Shown: positions 1 through 9,762, numbered from the stretch's first letter. The stretch: DNA of 64,000 nucleotides from Burkholderia lata (GCF_902499335.1 NZ_CABVQK010000001.1:248001-312000), one strand, 5' to 3'. The notes: generated by a model from the sequence alone, not told the origin. Translations and numbers: made by a program.

Positions 1-1889
1 ATGAACGACAGGCCCTGCACCGGCGTTTCGCGCACGGCGTCCTCGAGCGCCGACTGGTCGCTCAGCAGCTCGGACAGGCCCGGCTGCGAGGTGAGCCCAA
101 AGTAGCGGTCGAGCAGGCCGCGACGCATGTCGGCGTCGATCAGCAGCACGCGCTTGCCCGAATGCGCGAGCAGCACCGCGAGGTTGACCGTCAGGAAGCT
201 CTTGCCGATGCCGGGCGTCGGGCCCGTCAGCACGATCACGCGGTTCTTCGCATCCATCATCGCGAACTGCATCGCGGTGCGCAGGCTGCGCAGGCTCTCG
301 ACGCTGAGATCCTTCGGACGCAGGCTCGCGAGGATCGGCCGCGCGCGGCTGCCGCCCTTCTCGGCCTGTGCGTCGAGCTTCACCTGCTCGGCGCTTTGCG
401 GCACCAGCCCGTACAGCGGCAGGTTGAACGCGCGCTCGATGCGGTCGGGATCCTCGATGCCCTGGAACATGTTGCGGCGCAGGAACACGACGCCCGTGCC
501 GAGGATCAGGCCGAGAAACACCGCGGCCGACAGGATCAGCACCTTCTTCGGCTTGACCGGATCGCCCGGACGCAGCGCCGAATCGATGAGGTGGATGTTG
601 CCGCCCGTGCCGGCCTTCTGCACCGACAGCTCCTGCACGCGGTTCAGCAGCAGCACATAGATGTCCTCGGCAACCTTCGCGTCACGCTGCAGCTGGACGG
701 CCTTCACTTCGGTGGCCGGCAGGCTGCGGAAGCGGTTGCTGAACTTGTCCTTTTCGCCCTGCAGCTCCGCGAGCTGCTGCTTTGCGGCGATCACCATCGG
801 GTGCGAATCGGTGAAGCGCTGCGCGAGCGACGCGAGCTGCAGGCGCTGCGCGGCGATCTGCTGCTCGTACTGCACGCTGCCCTCGAGGTAGACCTTCGCC
901 TCGTCGCTCGCGTTGATCGAGCCCGACGTGCGCTGGTACTGCGTCAGCGCGGCTTCCGCGCGTTCGAGGTCGGCCTTCAGGCGCGGCTCCTCGCCCTTCA
1001 GGAAGTCGAGCATCTTGGTCGCCTCGGCCTGCTTCGCGACCACGTGCTGGTTCAGGTACGACTGCGCGAGCGCGTTCGCGATCGCGGCGGTCTGGTCCGG
1101 GTCCTTGCCTTCGAGCGAGATCTGCACGACGCCCGTCTGCTTGCCCTGCTCGGTCACCTGGATGCCGGTCTGGAAGCCGCTGATCGCGTCGAGATCGTTG
1201 TAGCGGACCACCGTGAACTGCGTGCCGGGGCGCGCGACGAGCTTCGACACCAGCAGCGTCACGCCGCCGCCCTGCGCCGCTTCGCCGACATGGCCCGACA
1301 GCAGCCGCATGCCGTTCTGGTCGACGATCGAGTAGGTGCCGTTCGGGCCTGCCGTCAGCGTCAGCTTCTTGCCTTCGAGCGCCGGCACGACGCTGATCGA
1401 ATCGACGTCGGCGATTTCGCCGCCCCACGCGTACGACTTCAGGCCGAGCCACGGCCGCCCCGGTTCACCCTGGGTCGCGACGCGCGCCGCGAGGCTGCCG
1501 ATCACCGGCAGCATCTTCGGCACGACCGAGAAATTCAGCTTGAACTGCTCGACCACCGGCGCGACTACGCCGCGGCTCTTGATGATCTCGATTTCCGCAT
1601 CGGTCGGCGCCTGCTGCGGGCCGCTGTTGATCATCGCACCCGTCTGCGTTTGCGTGAGCGCCTGCGACGTGTTGTCGTTGCCCTCGACCCGCACGTGCAC
1701 GTCGGCCTGGTAGACCGGCTTCGCGATGTAGCAATAGAGGCCGGCGAGCGCGATGACCGTCACCGCGATGCCGAGCAGCAGCCAGATGTCGTCCATGATC
1801 ACCTGGAGCAGCTGGCCGAGGACGACGTCCTCTTCCTCGGTTTTCGCGGTCAGGTCCGCGTAGGAGTGTTTCGCTTGCGTGTTCACCAT
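1..1889 (-). CDS. bceF: Polysaccharide co-polymerase / tyrosine autokinase, BceF (Wzc family), 3' end cut by window edge
   Basis: Inner-membrane bacterial tyrosine kinase controlling polymerisation and export of the exopolysaccharide. The first 629 residues are visible. A Wzz-type N-terminal segment has a membrane helix at about residues 30-52. A long, coiled-coil-rich periplasmic region follows, with a second helix near residue 455. The cytoplasmic kinase then shows Walker A GPTPGIGKS (about residue 556) and Walker A' VLLIDADMR. The C-terminal tyrosine cluster lies outside the window. ATG at 1889 starts about 50 bp after the wza-like gene ends, on the same strand, so the two are probably cotranscribed. 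The order phosphatase, OPX lipoprotein, kinase matches bceD-E-F of the cepacian cluster. Function is by family; the symbol rests on gene order plus domain type. Confidence 0.88.
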   Translation of the reverse strand, partial: MVNTQAKHSYADLTAKTEEEDVVLGQLLQVIMDDIWLLLGIAVTVIALAGLYCYIAKPVYQADVHVRVEGNDNTSQALTQTQTGAMINSGPQQAPTDAEIEIIKSRGVVAPVVEQFKLNFSVVPKMLPVIGSLAARVATQGEPGRPWLGLKSYAWGGEIADVDSISVVPALEGKKLTLTAGPNGTYSIVDQNGMRLLSGHVGEAAQGGGVTLLVSKLVARPGTQFTVVRYNDLDAISGFQTGIQVTEQGKQTGVVQISLEGKDPDQTAAIANALAQSYLNQHVVAKQAEATKMLDFLKGEEPRLKADLERAEAALTQYQRTSGSINASDEAKVYLEGSVQYEQQIAAQRLQLASLAQRFTDSHPMVIAAKQQLAELQGEKDKFSNRFRSLPATEVKAVQLQRDAKVAEDIYVLLLNRVQELSVQKAGTGGNIHLIDSALRPGDPVKPKKVLILSAAVFLGLILGTGVVFLRRNMFQGIEDPDRIERAFNLPLYGLVPQSAEQVKLDAQAEKGGSRARPILASLRPKDLSVESLRSLRTAMQFAMMDAKNRVIVLTGPTPGIGKSFLTVNLAVLLAHSGKRVLLIDADMRRGLLDRYFGLTSQPGLSELLSDQSALEDAVRETPVQGLSF

Positions 1890-1939
1890 TCGTTCCCGCT
1901 TGAGTGGTGCCGGGGCGGAGGCGCCGCCCCGGCGGGCTA

Positions 1940-3133
1940 TCAGCGCGTGATTTGCCGCATGAAGAAGATCGTCTGGATCGTCGGCAACACCTGCTGCAGC
2001 ACACGGTTGAACTGCACCGAGCCGGCCGTGCTGACGTAGACGACGTCGAGCGGCTGAAGCGGGAAGCGGCTCGACAGCATCAGCGCATCCGGCTGCGTCA
2101 TGTCGAGACGGAACACTTCCGGCTTCGTCGGGTTGTCGCGCATCCCGCGCATCACGTAGATCTTGCGCGGGTTCGCATCGGTGTCGAGGATGCCGCCGCC
2201 GGACGTCAGCGCATCGGCGAGGGTCAGCTTGCCCTTGAGCATCGGCACGGTGACCGGCGTCTTGACCTCGCCCATGATGAACACGCGGCTGTCGCTGCGG
2301 TCCGGCACGTTGATGATGTCGCCCGGCTGCAGCATCACGTTCTGCCGCACTTCGCCGCGATCGAGCACGCCGTTCGCGTCGAGCGTATAGAGCTTGCCGT
2401 CGCGGGTCAGGCGCACGCGCTGCAGGTCGGCCTCGTTGGTCGAGCCGCCCGAGCGCGAGATCGCGTCGACCAGCGTCAGCGGCACGTCGCTCACCGCGAG
2501 CGGGCCCGGCTGCTTCACTTCGCCCGTCACCTGGACCTTCTGGCTGCGGAACGACAGCACGCGCACGTCGAGCTGCGGATTCTTCACGTAGCGCGACAGC
2601 GTGGTGGCCATCTGCTCGCGAATCTGCGCGACCGTCTTGCCGGCCACCTTGATGCGGCCGACGAACGGGAAGAAGATCGTGCCGTCGGCGGCCACCGTCT
2701 GGCCGTACGGATCGGCCTGGCCCGGCAGCGCAGTCGTATACGGCTGCTGCAGCGCGCCCGCGATCGTCTGCGTCGTGTTGCCGCCGCTCGAGAACGACTG
2801 GCCCTGCGGCGTCGTCAGCTCGGGGTGATCCCACACGGTGACGCCGAGGATGTCCTGCGGGCCGACGCGGTACACGTACTCCGACGGATCGGTGTAACGT
2901 CCGGGCGGCAGCGGGTGGTCGACCTGCGCTTTCTGCAGCTGGTCCATCACCACTTTGGCGTCGATGTAATGAACCGGATAGGTCTCGGCCGCTTGCTGCC
3001 GGCCTTCGTCCTTCAGGTTCGACGAGTCGAGGTAGTTGCCGGGCGCGGTTGCACAGGCTGACAGGAAAGTCGTCAGCGCGACGGCAAGCGCCACCGGGCG
3101 CATCGGGCGTTTCAGCATAGTTTCTGTAGCCAT
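1940..3133 (-). CDS. bceE: Outer-membrane polysaccharide export lipoprotein, BceE (Wza/OPX family)
   Basis: Forms the outer-membrane channel that works with the BceF kinase to export exopolysaccharide. The protein has 397 residues from ATG 3133. An N-terminal lipoprotein signal carries the lipobox LSAC with Cys27. A poly-export domain (YRVGPQDILGVTVWDHPEL, about residues 88-106) and two SLBB-type beta-grasp repeats follow (LPGQADPYGQ through the GEVKTP segment). The C-terminus is hydrophobic/aromatic (IQTIFFMRQITR), as expected for the membrane-spanning helix of Wza. Start choice is uncertain: ATG 3133 overlaps the end of bceD by 22 bp with AAGG directly adjacent, while ATG 3118 (MLKRPMR) would also give a normal signal peptide; neither has an ideally spaced ribosome site. 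Confidence 0.87.
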   Translation of the reverse strand: MATETMLKRPMRPVALAVALTTFLSACATAPGNYLDSSNLKDEGRQQAAETYPVHYIDAKVVMDQLQKAQVDHPLPPGRYTDPSEYVYRVGPQDILGVTVWDHPELTTPQGQSFSSGGNTTQTIAGALQQPYTTALPGQADPYGQTVAADGTIFFPFVGRIKVAGKTVAQIREQMATTLSRYVKNPQLDVRVLSFRSQKVQVTGEVKQPGPLAVSDVPLTLVDAISRSGGSTNEADLQRVRLTRDGKLYTLDANGVLDRGEVRQNVMLQPGDIINVPDRSDSRVFIMGEVKTPVTVPMLKGKLTLADALTSGGGILDTDANPRKIYVMRGMRDNPTKPEVFRLDMTQPDALMLSSRFPLQPLDVVYVSTAGSVQFNRVLQQVLPTIQTIFFMRQITR

Positions 3134-3555
3134 CCTTGAACCAGACGTTCGATCAGTGAGTAGCTCTCGCGGTAATCGGCCTCGGGGCCGCCGTGCGGAT
3201 CGGCAATCTCGGCCCCTTCCCACTTGCCGAGCAGGTGGACCTTGCCGCGCGCGAACGGATCGACCGATTCGACGGCCGCAATCTGTCCGCGCTCGCTGAC
3301 GAGAATCAGGTCGGCGTCGCGCACGATCCGGCGCGACAGCCGCCGCGAGCGATGGGTCGTCGCATCGACGCCCCGCTCGGCGAGCAGCTGGCGCATCACC
3401 GGATCGATGCCGTCGCCGTCGTTCGCATGCACCCCGGCCGAGTGAAACGTCGGGCGCGGGCCGCCGCGCGACGCGGCGTGCGACTTGAACAGCATTTCCG
3501 CTGCCGGGCTGCGGCAGACGTTTGCGTGGCAGACGATCAGGATGTTCCGGAACAT
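3112..3555 (-). CDS. bceD: Low-molecular-weight protein-tyrosine phosphatase, BceD (Wzb family)
   Basis: Cytoplasmic phosphatase that dephosphorylates the cognate tyrosine autokinase (BceF). The protein has 147 residues, normal for the family. The P-loop CHANVCRSP gives the C(X)5R(S) signature with Cys9 and Arg15, and the general-acid DP motif is seen in ADPHGG near residue 124. It sits between the UDP-glucose dehydrogenase gene (30 bp gap) and the export lipoprotein gene (overlap), all on the minus strand, consistent with one exopolysaccharide operon. Called from motif plus context. Confidence 0.88.
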   Translation of the reverse strand: MFRNILIVCHANVCRSPAAEMLFKSHAASRGGPRPTFHSAGVHANDGDGIDPVMRQLLAERGVDATTHRSRRLSRRIVRDADLILVSERGQIAAVESVDPFARGKVHLLGKWEGAEIADPHGGPEADYRESYSLIERLVQGWLQKLC

Positions 3556-3585
3556 GGCGTCTCGTAATGAGTGACGGGAAGCGGG

Positions 3586-4998
3586 TTACGCGCTTGCAGG
3601 CGCGGTGCCCGGCACACGGGCGGCGACGGCCTGGCGCGAGCCCGGCCGGCCGATCGGGTGGTATTCGATGCCCTGCTCGCTCATCGTCTCCGGCTCGTAC
3701 AGGTTGCGGCCGTCGAAGATCACCGGCGTCTTCCACAGGCGGCCGAGCGCGACGAAGTCGGGGCTCTTGAAGATCTTCCATTCGGTGACGATCACGAGCG
3801 CGTCGGCATCGCGTGCGGCCTGCGCCTCGTCTTCGACGAAGGTCAGCCGTTCGAGCCAGCTCGGGTGATCGGCGAGATCGAGCGCGATCACGCGACGCGC
3901 TTCCTGTTGCGCGACCGGGTCGTACGCGGCGATGCGCGCCCCGCGCGACAGCAGTTCGGCGATCAGCTCGCGGCTCGGCGCTTCGCGCATGTCGTCGGTG
4001 TTCGGCTTGAACGCGAGGCCCCAGATGGCGAACGTGCGGCCGGTCAGGTCCTCGCCGAAGCGCGCGACGATCTTCTCGGCGAGCACGCGCTTTTGCGTGG
4101 CGTTGACCGACGACACGGCCTTCAGGATCTGCAGCGCCTGCCCGTGCTCGTCGGCCGTGCGGATCAGCGCCTCGACGTCCTTCGGGAAGCACGAGCCGCC
4201 ATAGCCGCAGCCGGCGTACAGGAAGTGATAACCGATGCGCGGATCGGAGCCGATCCCGCGGCGCACGGCCTCGATGTCGGCACCGAAGCGATCGGCGAGG
4301 TTCGCCAGCTCGTTCATGAACGAGATGCGGGTCGCGAGCATTGCGTTTGCCGCGTATTTCGTGAACTCGGCCGAGCGCACGTCCATGTACAGCGTGCGTT
4401 CGTGGTTGCGGTTGAACGGCGCGTAGAGCTTCTTCATCAGCTCGCGGGCGCGCTCGCCCGGCACATCGTCGTCGCAGCCGATCACGATGCGGTCCGGCCG
4501 CGTGAAATCGTCGACCGCCGCGCCTTCCTTCAGGAATTCCGGATTCGACACGACCGAGAACATCTGGTCGCCGCCGCGCTTCGCGAGCTCGTCCGCCACC
4601 GCCGCGCGCACGCGCTCGGCCGTGCCGACCGGCACCGTCGACTTGTCGACGATCACCTTGAAGCCCGTCATGTAGCGGCCGATGTTGCGTGCGGCCGCGA
4701 GCACGTATTGCAGGTCGGCCGAACCGTCCTCGTCGGGCGGCGTGCCGACCGCGATGAACTGCACGTCGCCGTGCGCGACCGCGGCCTCGATATCGGTCGA
4801 AAAGCGCAGGCGGCCGGCCGAGCGGTTGCGCGCGATGACTTCCTTCAGGCCCGGCTCGTGGATCGGCACGCCGCCGTTGTTCAGGATGTCGATCTTTGCC
4901 TGGTCGACGTCGAGACAGAACACGTCGTGCCCGATGTCGGCGAGACACGCGCCGGTGACAAGACCTACGTAACCGCTGCCGATGATAGTCAGATTCAT
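3586..4998 (-). CDS. bceC: UDP-glucose 6-dehydrogenase, BceC
   Basis: Oxidises UDP-glucose to UDP-glucuronate with two NAD+, supplying glucuronic acid for the exopolysaccharide. It has 470 residues. The N-terminal NAD fold carries [10 protein letters not shown] (residues 7-16); the Lys-containing centre reads [20 protein letters not shown]; the catalytic cysteine motif is [11 protein letters not shown]. The UDP-binding C-terminal domain is complete ([22 protein letters not shown]). ATG at 4998 precedes the nucleotide-binding strand, so no N-terminal extension is needed. It lies 80 bp after bceB and 30 bp before bceD. Confidence 0.93.
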   Translation of the reverse strand: MNLTIIGSGYVGLVTGACLADIGHDVFCLDVDQAKIDILNNGGVPIHEPGLKEVIARNRSAGRLRFSTDIEAAVAHGDVQFIAVGTPPDEDGSADLQYVLAAARNIGRYMTGFKVIVDKSTVPVGTAERVRAAVADELAKRGGDQMFSVVSNPEFLKEGAAVDDFTRPDRIVIGCDDDVPGERARELMKKLYAPFNRNHERTLYMDVRSAEFTKYAANAMLATRISFMNELANLADRFGADIEAVRRGIGSDPRIGYHFLYAGCGYGGSCFPKDVEALIRTADEHGQALQILKAVSSVNATQKRVLAEKIVARFGEDLTGRTFAIWGLAFKPNTDDMREAPSRELIAELLSRGARIAAYDPVAQQEARRVIALDLADHPSWLERLTFVEDEAQAARDADALVIVTEWKIFKSPDFVALGRLWKTPVIFDGRNLYEPETMSEQGIEYHPIGRPGSRQAVAARVPGTAPASA

Positions 4999-5078
4999 GA
5001 TGTGTCGGACCTCTTGACCAATGATTCGAAATTCGTAAAACCGGAATGCCCGCGTGGCACGATCTCGGTACTCGGTAC

Positions 5079-6452
5079 TCAGTACGCGTTGCTGCCGGTG
5101 AAGCCTTTCCAGAGCGTCAGCACGACGATCTTGATGTCGAGCCAGAACGACCAGTTCTGCATGTAGTACAGATCGAGCTTCACGCGTCCCATCATCTTCT
5201 CGATCTGGTCGGTCTCGCCGCGAAAGCCGTTGATCTGCGCCCACCCGGTGATGCCCGGCTTGATCCGGTAGCGGAACATGTAGCCCTTGACCAGATCCTT
5301 GTAGATGTCGTCGTGCGCGAGCGCATGCGGGCGCGGGCCGACGACCGACATCTCGCCCTTCAGCACGTTGATGAACTGCGGCAGCTCATCGAGGCTCGTG
5401 CGGCGCAGGAACCGGCCGACCGGCGTCACGCGCGAATCGTTCTTCTTCGCCTGCGTGACCTGCCCGGCCACTTCCTGGTGCACCTTCATCGAGCGGAACT
5501 TGTAGATCTCGAACTCGTGCCCGTCGATGCCCTTGCGCTTCTGGCGGAAGAACACCGGCCCGCGCGACGTCAGCTTGATCAGGCCGGCGATCAGCACCAT
5601 CACCGGCGCGAGCGCGGTGAGCGCCGCCAGCGCGAACAACCGGTCGAACACGAACTTCGGCAGGATCCGCACGTCGGTGATCGGCGACGCCGCGAGGTTG
5701 ATCGCCGGCACGCCGAGCACCTCGACCACTTCCTGGTTGAAGAACGACAGCGTGCGCACGTCCGGGATGAAGCGGATATTCACGAAGTCGTGGCGGAACA
5801 CCGTCACGATCTGGTGAATCCGGCGCTCCTCCGTGATCGGCAACGTGAGCCACAGCTCGCTGATCGCGCGGCTGCGCACCAGCCACACCAGCGATTCGAA
5901 CTGCCGCTCGATGCGCACGTCGTCGAGCGCGACTTCGCCCGGCGCCTCGCTTTCGTCGTACACGCACACCGGGTTGAACCCGGCTTCCGGCCGTGCCCGC
6001 ATCTGCGCGATCAGCCGCCGCGCCGCCGGCGTACCGCCGACGATCGCCACCGCCTTCAGGTTGTAGCCGCCGCGGCGCAGTTGCCGCAGCACGACGTGCA
6101 CGCAAGTCTTCGACCCGGCGAGCAGCGCCATCGTCACGAACGCCCAGTAACCCAGCCACAGCCGCGACAGGTCGCCCGACTGATGAAAGCTGAAGCTCAA
6201 CAGGATGCCCGCGAGCTCGACCACGAGCCACGCGAACGCGACCCGCCCCACGAGCCCGACGAGACGCTTGCCGCGCCAGGACTGGTAGATGCCGAAGGCG
6301 GGAAAACACACGACGACGAGCAGGCAATCGAACAGCATCATCGTGCGCTGCAGGTCGTTGAGCCAGATGCCGCCACCGTGCAGCGCGGCGGCGATCAGCG
6401 CCCCCGTCACGACCATCGCGATATCGATGACTCTCGCCAGCACGCTCAACAT
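5079..6452 (-). CDS. bceB: Undecaprenyl-phosphate glucose-1-phosphate transferase, BceB (WcaJ/WbaP family)
   Basis: Initiating glycosyltransferase: moves a hexose-1-phosphate, probably glucose, from its UDP-sugar onto undecaprenyl phosphate at the inner membrane, starting repeat-unit assembly. The N-terminal region has four to five membrane helices, then a Rossmann-like CoA-binding-type domain ([18 protein letters not shown]). The C-terminal catalytic domain has [20 protein letters not shown] and [20 protein letters not shown]. An upstream in-frame ATG at 6512 would add 20 residues, but ATG 6452 has a ribosome site (AGAGGAAG, about 6 nt upstream) and the usual hydrophobic start, so 457 residues is preferred. 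First gene of the leftward bce run. Confidence 0.9.
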   Translation of the reverse strand: MLSVLARVIDIAMVVTGALIAAALHGGGIWLNDLQRTMMLFDCLLVVVCFPAFGIYQSWRGKRLVGLVGRVAFAWLVVELAGILLSFSFHQSGDLSRLWLGYWAFVTMALLAGSKTCVHVVLRQLRRGGYNLKAVAIVGGTPAARRLIAQMRARPEAGFNPVCVYDESEAPGEVALDDVRIERQFESLVWLVRSRAISELWLTLPITEERRIHQIVTVFRHDFVNIRFIPDVRTLSFFNQEVVEVLGVPAINLAASPITDVRILPKFVFDRLFALAALTALAPVMVLIAGLIKLTSRGPVFFRQKRKGIDGHEFEIYKFRSMKVHQEVAGQVTQAKKNDSRVTPVGRFLRRTSLDELPQFINVLKGEMSVVGPRPHALAHDDIYKDLVKGYMFRYRIKPGITGWAQINGFRGETDQIEKMMGRVKLDLYYMQNWSFWLDIKIVVLTLWKGFTGSNAY

Positions 6453-6880
6453 GTCTGCTTCCTCTTTGAACAGGCGTTTGCCGAACTGCTGCTTGTGCGA
6501 CCCGTGCCGCACATTCGATTCAAACGTTGCATGACGCTATTGAAGCGGTAAGAAATTTTCGCCTCAAGCGTACAAGTATTTCGAAAAATAATCGGAAATT
6601 CTTGCCGCGATGTTTTTTAATTAAATCGGCAGGTTTTCCCGAAATGCCCGGAAATCGGGAATTTTTCGGAAGCATTACGATTCCCGCCCGCCCTTTGCGG
6701 GCGGTCAACACCGGCCGATATCCGGATTTATTTTTTAATTTTTTATTTGCATCGGATGCTAGCGCGGAAAAATCTTCCTGATGCGTTCATGGCGAATATC
6801 CGGCAATGGATCCGGTTTTATTGTCGATTTACTTCGTGCTACAACGACAGGCACTGACTTCAACCGTGGAGAGTGTCCTC
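6453..6880. promoter_or_regulatory. AT-rich divergent control region between bceB and bceA
   Basis: A 428-bp gap between the divergent exopolysaccharide arms. From about 6540 to 6780 it is far richer in A+T than anything around it, including homopolymer T runs near 6612 and 6730 and the palindrome TTAATTAA at 6618-6625. It holds a 7-bp inverted repeat TTCCCGA/TCGGGAA (6636-6642 and 6655-6661) and a short GC hairpin (CCGCCC/GGGCGG, 6688-6704). Such composition is typical of regulated promoters and of targets of H-NS-like silencers; no exact promoter is assigned. Confidence 0.6.
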
Positions 6881-8416
6881 ATGAATGCTCCGGCCGTGGC
6901 TGCCGAAACGCGCCATTCTTCTTCCGCTACATCCGCCGCACCCGCCGCCGGCACGCGCGTCGCCGTGCAACCGGTGATTCTCGCCGGCGGTTCCGGCACC
7001 CGCCTGTGGCCGATGTCGCGCGAACGTTTTCCGAAACAGCTGATCGGGCTGCTCGGCGAACATTCGCTGCTGCAGTCGACCGCGCTGCGCCTCGACGGCC
7101 TGACGGCCGACCATCCGCTGAACGACGACGTGCTGATCGTATGCGGCGAGGATCACCGCTTCACCACCGCCGAACAGCTGCGCCTGACCGGCAAATCGGC
7201 ATCGATCATGCTCGAGCCGGTCGGCCGCGACACCGCGCCCGCGCTGACACTCGCCGCGCTGCGGCTCGTCGCCGACGGCAACGATGCGGTAATGACCGTG
7301 ATGCCGGCCGACCATGCGGTCGCCGACCTGCCGCGCTTCCACGCGGCCGTCGCCGCCGGCGTGCACAGCGCGATGCAAGGCAAGATCGCGACGATGGGCA
7401 TCGTGCCCAAGCACGCGGAAACCGGCTACGGCTACATCCGCGTCGGCGCGCCGCTCGGCGATGCCGCGACGGGCAACCTCGACGTGCGCCGCCTCGACCG
7501 TTTCGTCGAGAAACCGCATCTCGAGCTCGCTCAGCAGTACGTCGCATCGGGCGAATACTGGTGGAACAGCGGCATCTTCATCGTGCGCGCATCGGTCTGG
7601 CTCAAGGCGATCCGCCAGCTCGAACCCGCGATCTACGCGGCCTGCGAACAGGCTGTCGCCCAGGGCAAGGCCGATGGCGATTTCTTCCGCGTCGATCGCG
7701 AAGCGTTCGCCGCGTCGCCGTCGAACTCGATCGACTACGCGGTGATGGAGCCGCTCGCGAGCCTGCCGCAACTGTGCGAAAGCGTCGTCGTGCCGCTCGA
7801 TGCGGGCTGGTCGGACGTCGGCTCGTGGGACGCGATCTGGCAGATTTCGCCGAAGGACGATGCCGAGAACGTCGGTCGCGGCCACGTGCTGTTCGAAGAC
7901 GCCGAATCGACTTTCGCGCATTCCGAAAGCCGGCTCGTCGCCTGCGTGGGCACGCAGAACCTCGTCGTCGTCGAAACGCCGGACGCCGTGCTCGTCGCGG
8001 ACAAGTCGCGCGTGCAGGACGTAAAGAAAATCGTCGGGCGCATCAAGGCGCAACGCGGCGCGGAAGCGACCGATCACCGCAAGGTGCATCGCCCGTGGGG
8101 CCACTACGACTCGGTCGACATGGGCGAGCGCTTCCAGGTGAAACGCATCGTCGTGAAGCCGGGCGCGCAACTGTCGCTGCAGATGCACCACCACCGCGCC
8201 GAACACTGGATCGTCGTGTGCGGCACCGCGCGCATTACCCGCGGCGACGAAACGTTCCTGCTGTCCGAAAACGAATCGACGTACATCCCGCTCGGCGTGG
8301 CGCACCGCCTGGAGAACCCGGGCAAGATGCCGCTCGAGCTGATCGAAGTGCAGTCGGGCGCGTATCTCGGCGAGGACGACATCGTCCGCTTCGACGATAC
8401 CTACGGCCGGCAGTAA
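6881..8416 (+). CDS. bceA: Bifunctional mannose-1-phosphate guanylyltransferase / mannose-6-phosphate isomerase, BceA
   Basis: Makes GDP-mannose: the isomerase half converts fructose-6-P to mannose-6-P and the guanylyltransferase half converts mannose-1-P plus GTP to GDP-mannose. It has 511 residues. The N-terminal nucleotidyltransferase domain has the pyrophosphorylase signature GGSGTRLWPMSRERFPKQ (about residues 36-53) and FVEKP; the C-terminal cupin (about 390-505) has the metal-binding region SLQMHHHRAEHWIVV. ATG 6881 is preceded by GGAGAG at about 8 nt; an earlier in-frame ATG at 6806 lacks this. Divergent from bceB across the AT-rich control region. Confidence 0.92.
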   Translation: MNAPAVAAETRHSSSATSAAPAAGTRVAVQPVILAGGSGTRLWPMSRERFPKQLIGLLGEHSLLQSTALRLDGLTADHPLNDDVLIVCGEDHRFTTAEQLRLTGKSASIMLEPVGRDTAPALTLAALRLVADGNDAVMTVMPADHAVADLPRFHAAVAAGVHSAMQGKIATMGIVPKHAETGYGYIRVGAPLGDAATGNLDVRRLDRFVEKPHLELAQQYVASGEYWWNSGIFIVRASVWLKAIRQLEPAIYAACEQAVAQGKADGDFFRVDREAFAASPSNSIDYAVMEPLASLPQLCESVVVPLDAGWSDVGSWDAIWQISPKDDAENVGRGHVLFEDAESTFAHSESRLVACVGTQNLVVVETPDAVLVADKSRVQDVKKIVGRIKAQRGAEATDHRKVHRPWGHYDSVDMGERFQVKRIVVKPGAQLSLQMHHHRAEHWIVVCGTARITRGDETFLLSENESTYIPLGVAHRLENPGKMPLELIEVQSGAYLGEDDIVRFDDTYGRQ

Positions 8417-8426
8417 TGCAATGCAC

Positions 8427-8457
8427 CCGGGGCGCCGCTTCGACAGCGGCGCCCCGG
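8427..8457. terminator. Strong hairpin between convergent bceA and the transposase-domain gene
   Basis: Perfect 13-bp stem (CCGGGGCGCCGCT / AGCGGCGCCCCGG) with a 5-nt loop, starting 10 bp after the bceA stop and before the end of the convergent gene. There is no clear T tract on either side, so it may act as a transcript 3'-end stabiliser or a weak bidirectional terminator. Confidence 0.6.
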
Positions 8458-8537
8458 ACAAGGCAGGCATGGAAAGACGGGGCTTCCGCGCGGACGTCGT
8501 GGCACACGACGGCCCGCGCGTGTCAGCGGTACGGCGA

Positions 8538-9479
8538 TCAGCCTACGCGGTACACGAATTCGCGGCGCTCCGGCTGCACCGGATCGTTGCGGCTTTCGGA
8601 CAGCGTGCTCGCGTGATGCTCGGCGATGAAGCGCTTGATGTCCGACTCCGCACGCGCGAGCGCGGACAGGCCGGCCAGCACCTCGCCTTGCGGCTCGCGT
8701 GCCGGTTCGTCGCTCGCGCCATGGCGATCGATCCACTGGCGCGCCCAGTCGAGCGCGAACTGCTCGGCTTCCTCGGCGTCGGTGAAGCGCGGACCGATGA
8801 GGCCCGAGCGCTCGACGCGCCGGTCGTCCTGCGAAATCTCCGCCCACGCGCGATACATCAGGTTCTGCACGGGCTGCGCAATGCCGCAGATCGTATAGCC
8901 GCGATACTCGTCGACTTGCGGTTCGGCTGCCGCGAAGCTCGCCGACGACGCATGCGCATGGCGCAACTCCGTAGACGGCGCACCGGGCACCTCGAACGAG
9001 ACGGCCGACGGATCGACCACTTCGTCGACCGGCATCGCGCTCAGCGACGCGCCCTCGCCCTCCCAAACGTTTGCCTGAGCGACCGGCAATTGCCACGACT
9101 CGGGGTTTTGCCAGAACACGCCGCGCAAGCGATCGTTGTCGGGCACCGGCTCGGCACGACGCGCGGGCACGACCGCCTCCGGCGGCGGCGGAATATACGC
9201 GAACGTTCGCCCGCTGAACTGGGTCAGCACGTCGATCATCTGCAGCAACGTACCGGACGCCAGCCACTCCTCGTAACGGCGACGGCACGTCGGCCCGGAC
9301 GGATAACGTCCGGGCAGCTTCGACCAGGCTTCACCGGTCGTCAGGATCCAGAGCACCGCGTTGGCAACGACGCGCGGTTCGGCTCGTGGACGCCCACGAC
9401 GGTTCAGCCGGATGGGTTCATCGGCGATCAGCGTTGAAAGACGAAACCACTCTTCATCGTTAAGCTCATCGAAGAACAT
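8538..9479 (-). CDS. Possible DNA-binding regulator: IS5-type transposase N-terminal domain (DUF4096-like) fused to an unrelated C-terminal region
   Basis: A 313-residue protein. Residues about 5-80 look like the DUF4096 helix-turn-helix of IS5-family transposases (LNDEEWFRLSTLIADE, NAVLWILTTGEAWSKLPGRY, RRRYEEWLASG). No DDE catalytic domain follows. Instead there is a proline/alanine-rich linker (about 95-185), then a compact region at about 191-253 (YRGYTICG ... AEEAEQFALDWARQWIDRH) resembling small stand-alone Burkholderiales proteins of the CV_2116 type, and a charged C-terminal tail. No inverted terminal repeats flank it. ATG 9479 has GGAGAG at about 8 nt. Position next to bceA suggests regulation of exopolysaccharide, which is inference. 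Not an intact IS. Confidence 0.7.
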   Translation of the reverse strand: MFFDELNDEEWFRLSTLIADEPIRLNRRGRPRAEPRVVANAVLWILTTGEAWSKLPGRYPSGPTCRRRYEEWLASGTLLQMIDVLTQFSGRTFAYIPPPPEAVVPARRAEPVPDNDRLRGVFWQNPESWQLPVAQANVWEGEGASLSAMPVDEVVDPSAVSFEVPGAPSTELRHAHASSASFAAAEPQVDEYRGYTICGIAQPVQNLMYRAWAEISQDDRRVERSGLIGPRFTDAEEAEQFALDWARQWIDRHGASDEPAREPQGEVLAGLSALARAESDIKRFIAEHHASTLSESRNDPVQPERREFVYRVG

Positions 9480-9728
9480 AGTAGATCTCTCCACGCAGCC
9501 AGGCCGGGGCTGCGATTGGCGGCGCCGTCGCGACACATCGCGTCGCGGGGCGGCCAGGTTGCACATTATGGTTATCCGGTGTTGTGCATGCCGGCGCGAC
9601 ACCGCACTTTCACGGTGCCGAAATTCCCGGCAATGACGCACAAATCACGGTCTCACTCCAATGTGGGAATTTTTGTGCACGAAGCATACCATCCCTAGGG
9701 TTTATCTCAATATGACAATGACTTAATG

Positions 9729-9762
9729 TTACGCACTGAAACAACCTGCCATGGGTGCGTAA
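9729..9762. repeat. Inverted repeat TTACGCAC-N18-GTGCGTAA
   Basis: Perfect 8-bp arms separated by 18 bp, about 250 bp upstream of the transposase-domain gene. A further TTACGC copy lies at 9768-9773. Plausible operator half-sites; the 26-bp centre-to-centre spacing is about 2.5 helical turns. Confidence 0.45.

Noticed and set aside
162..2039. Long plus-strand open frame opposite bceF (and similar ones at 3571-5166, 10682-12316, 35816-38662, 48669-50642)
   Set aside because: Arg/His/Ala-rich translations without domains, antisense to clear genes. High GC third positions keep these frames open.
8538..9479. Intact IS5-family insertion sequence
   Set aside because: No DDE catalytic domain, no terminal inverted repeats and no target duplication seen.
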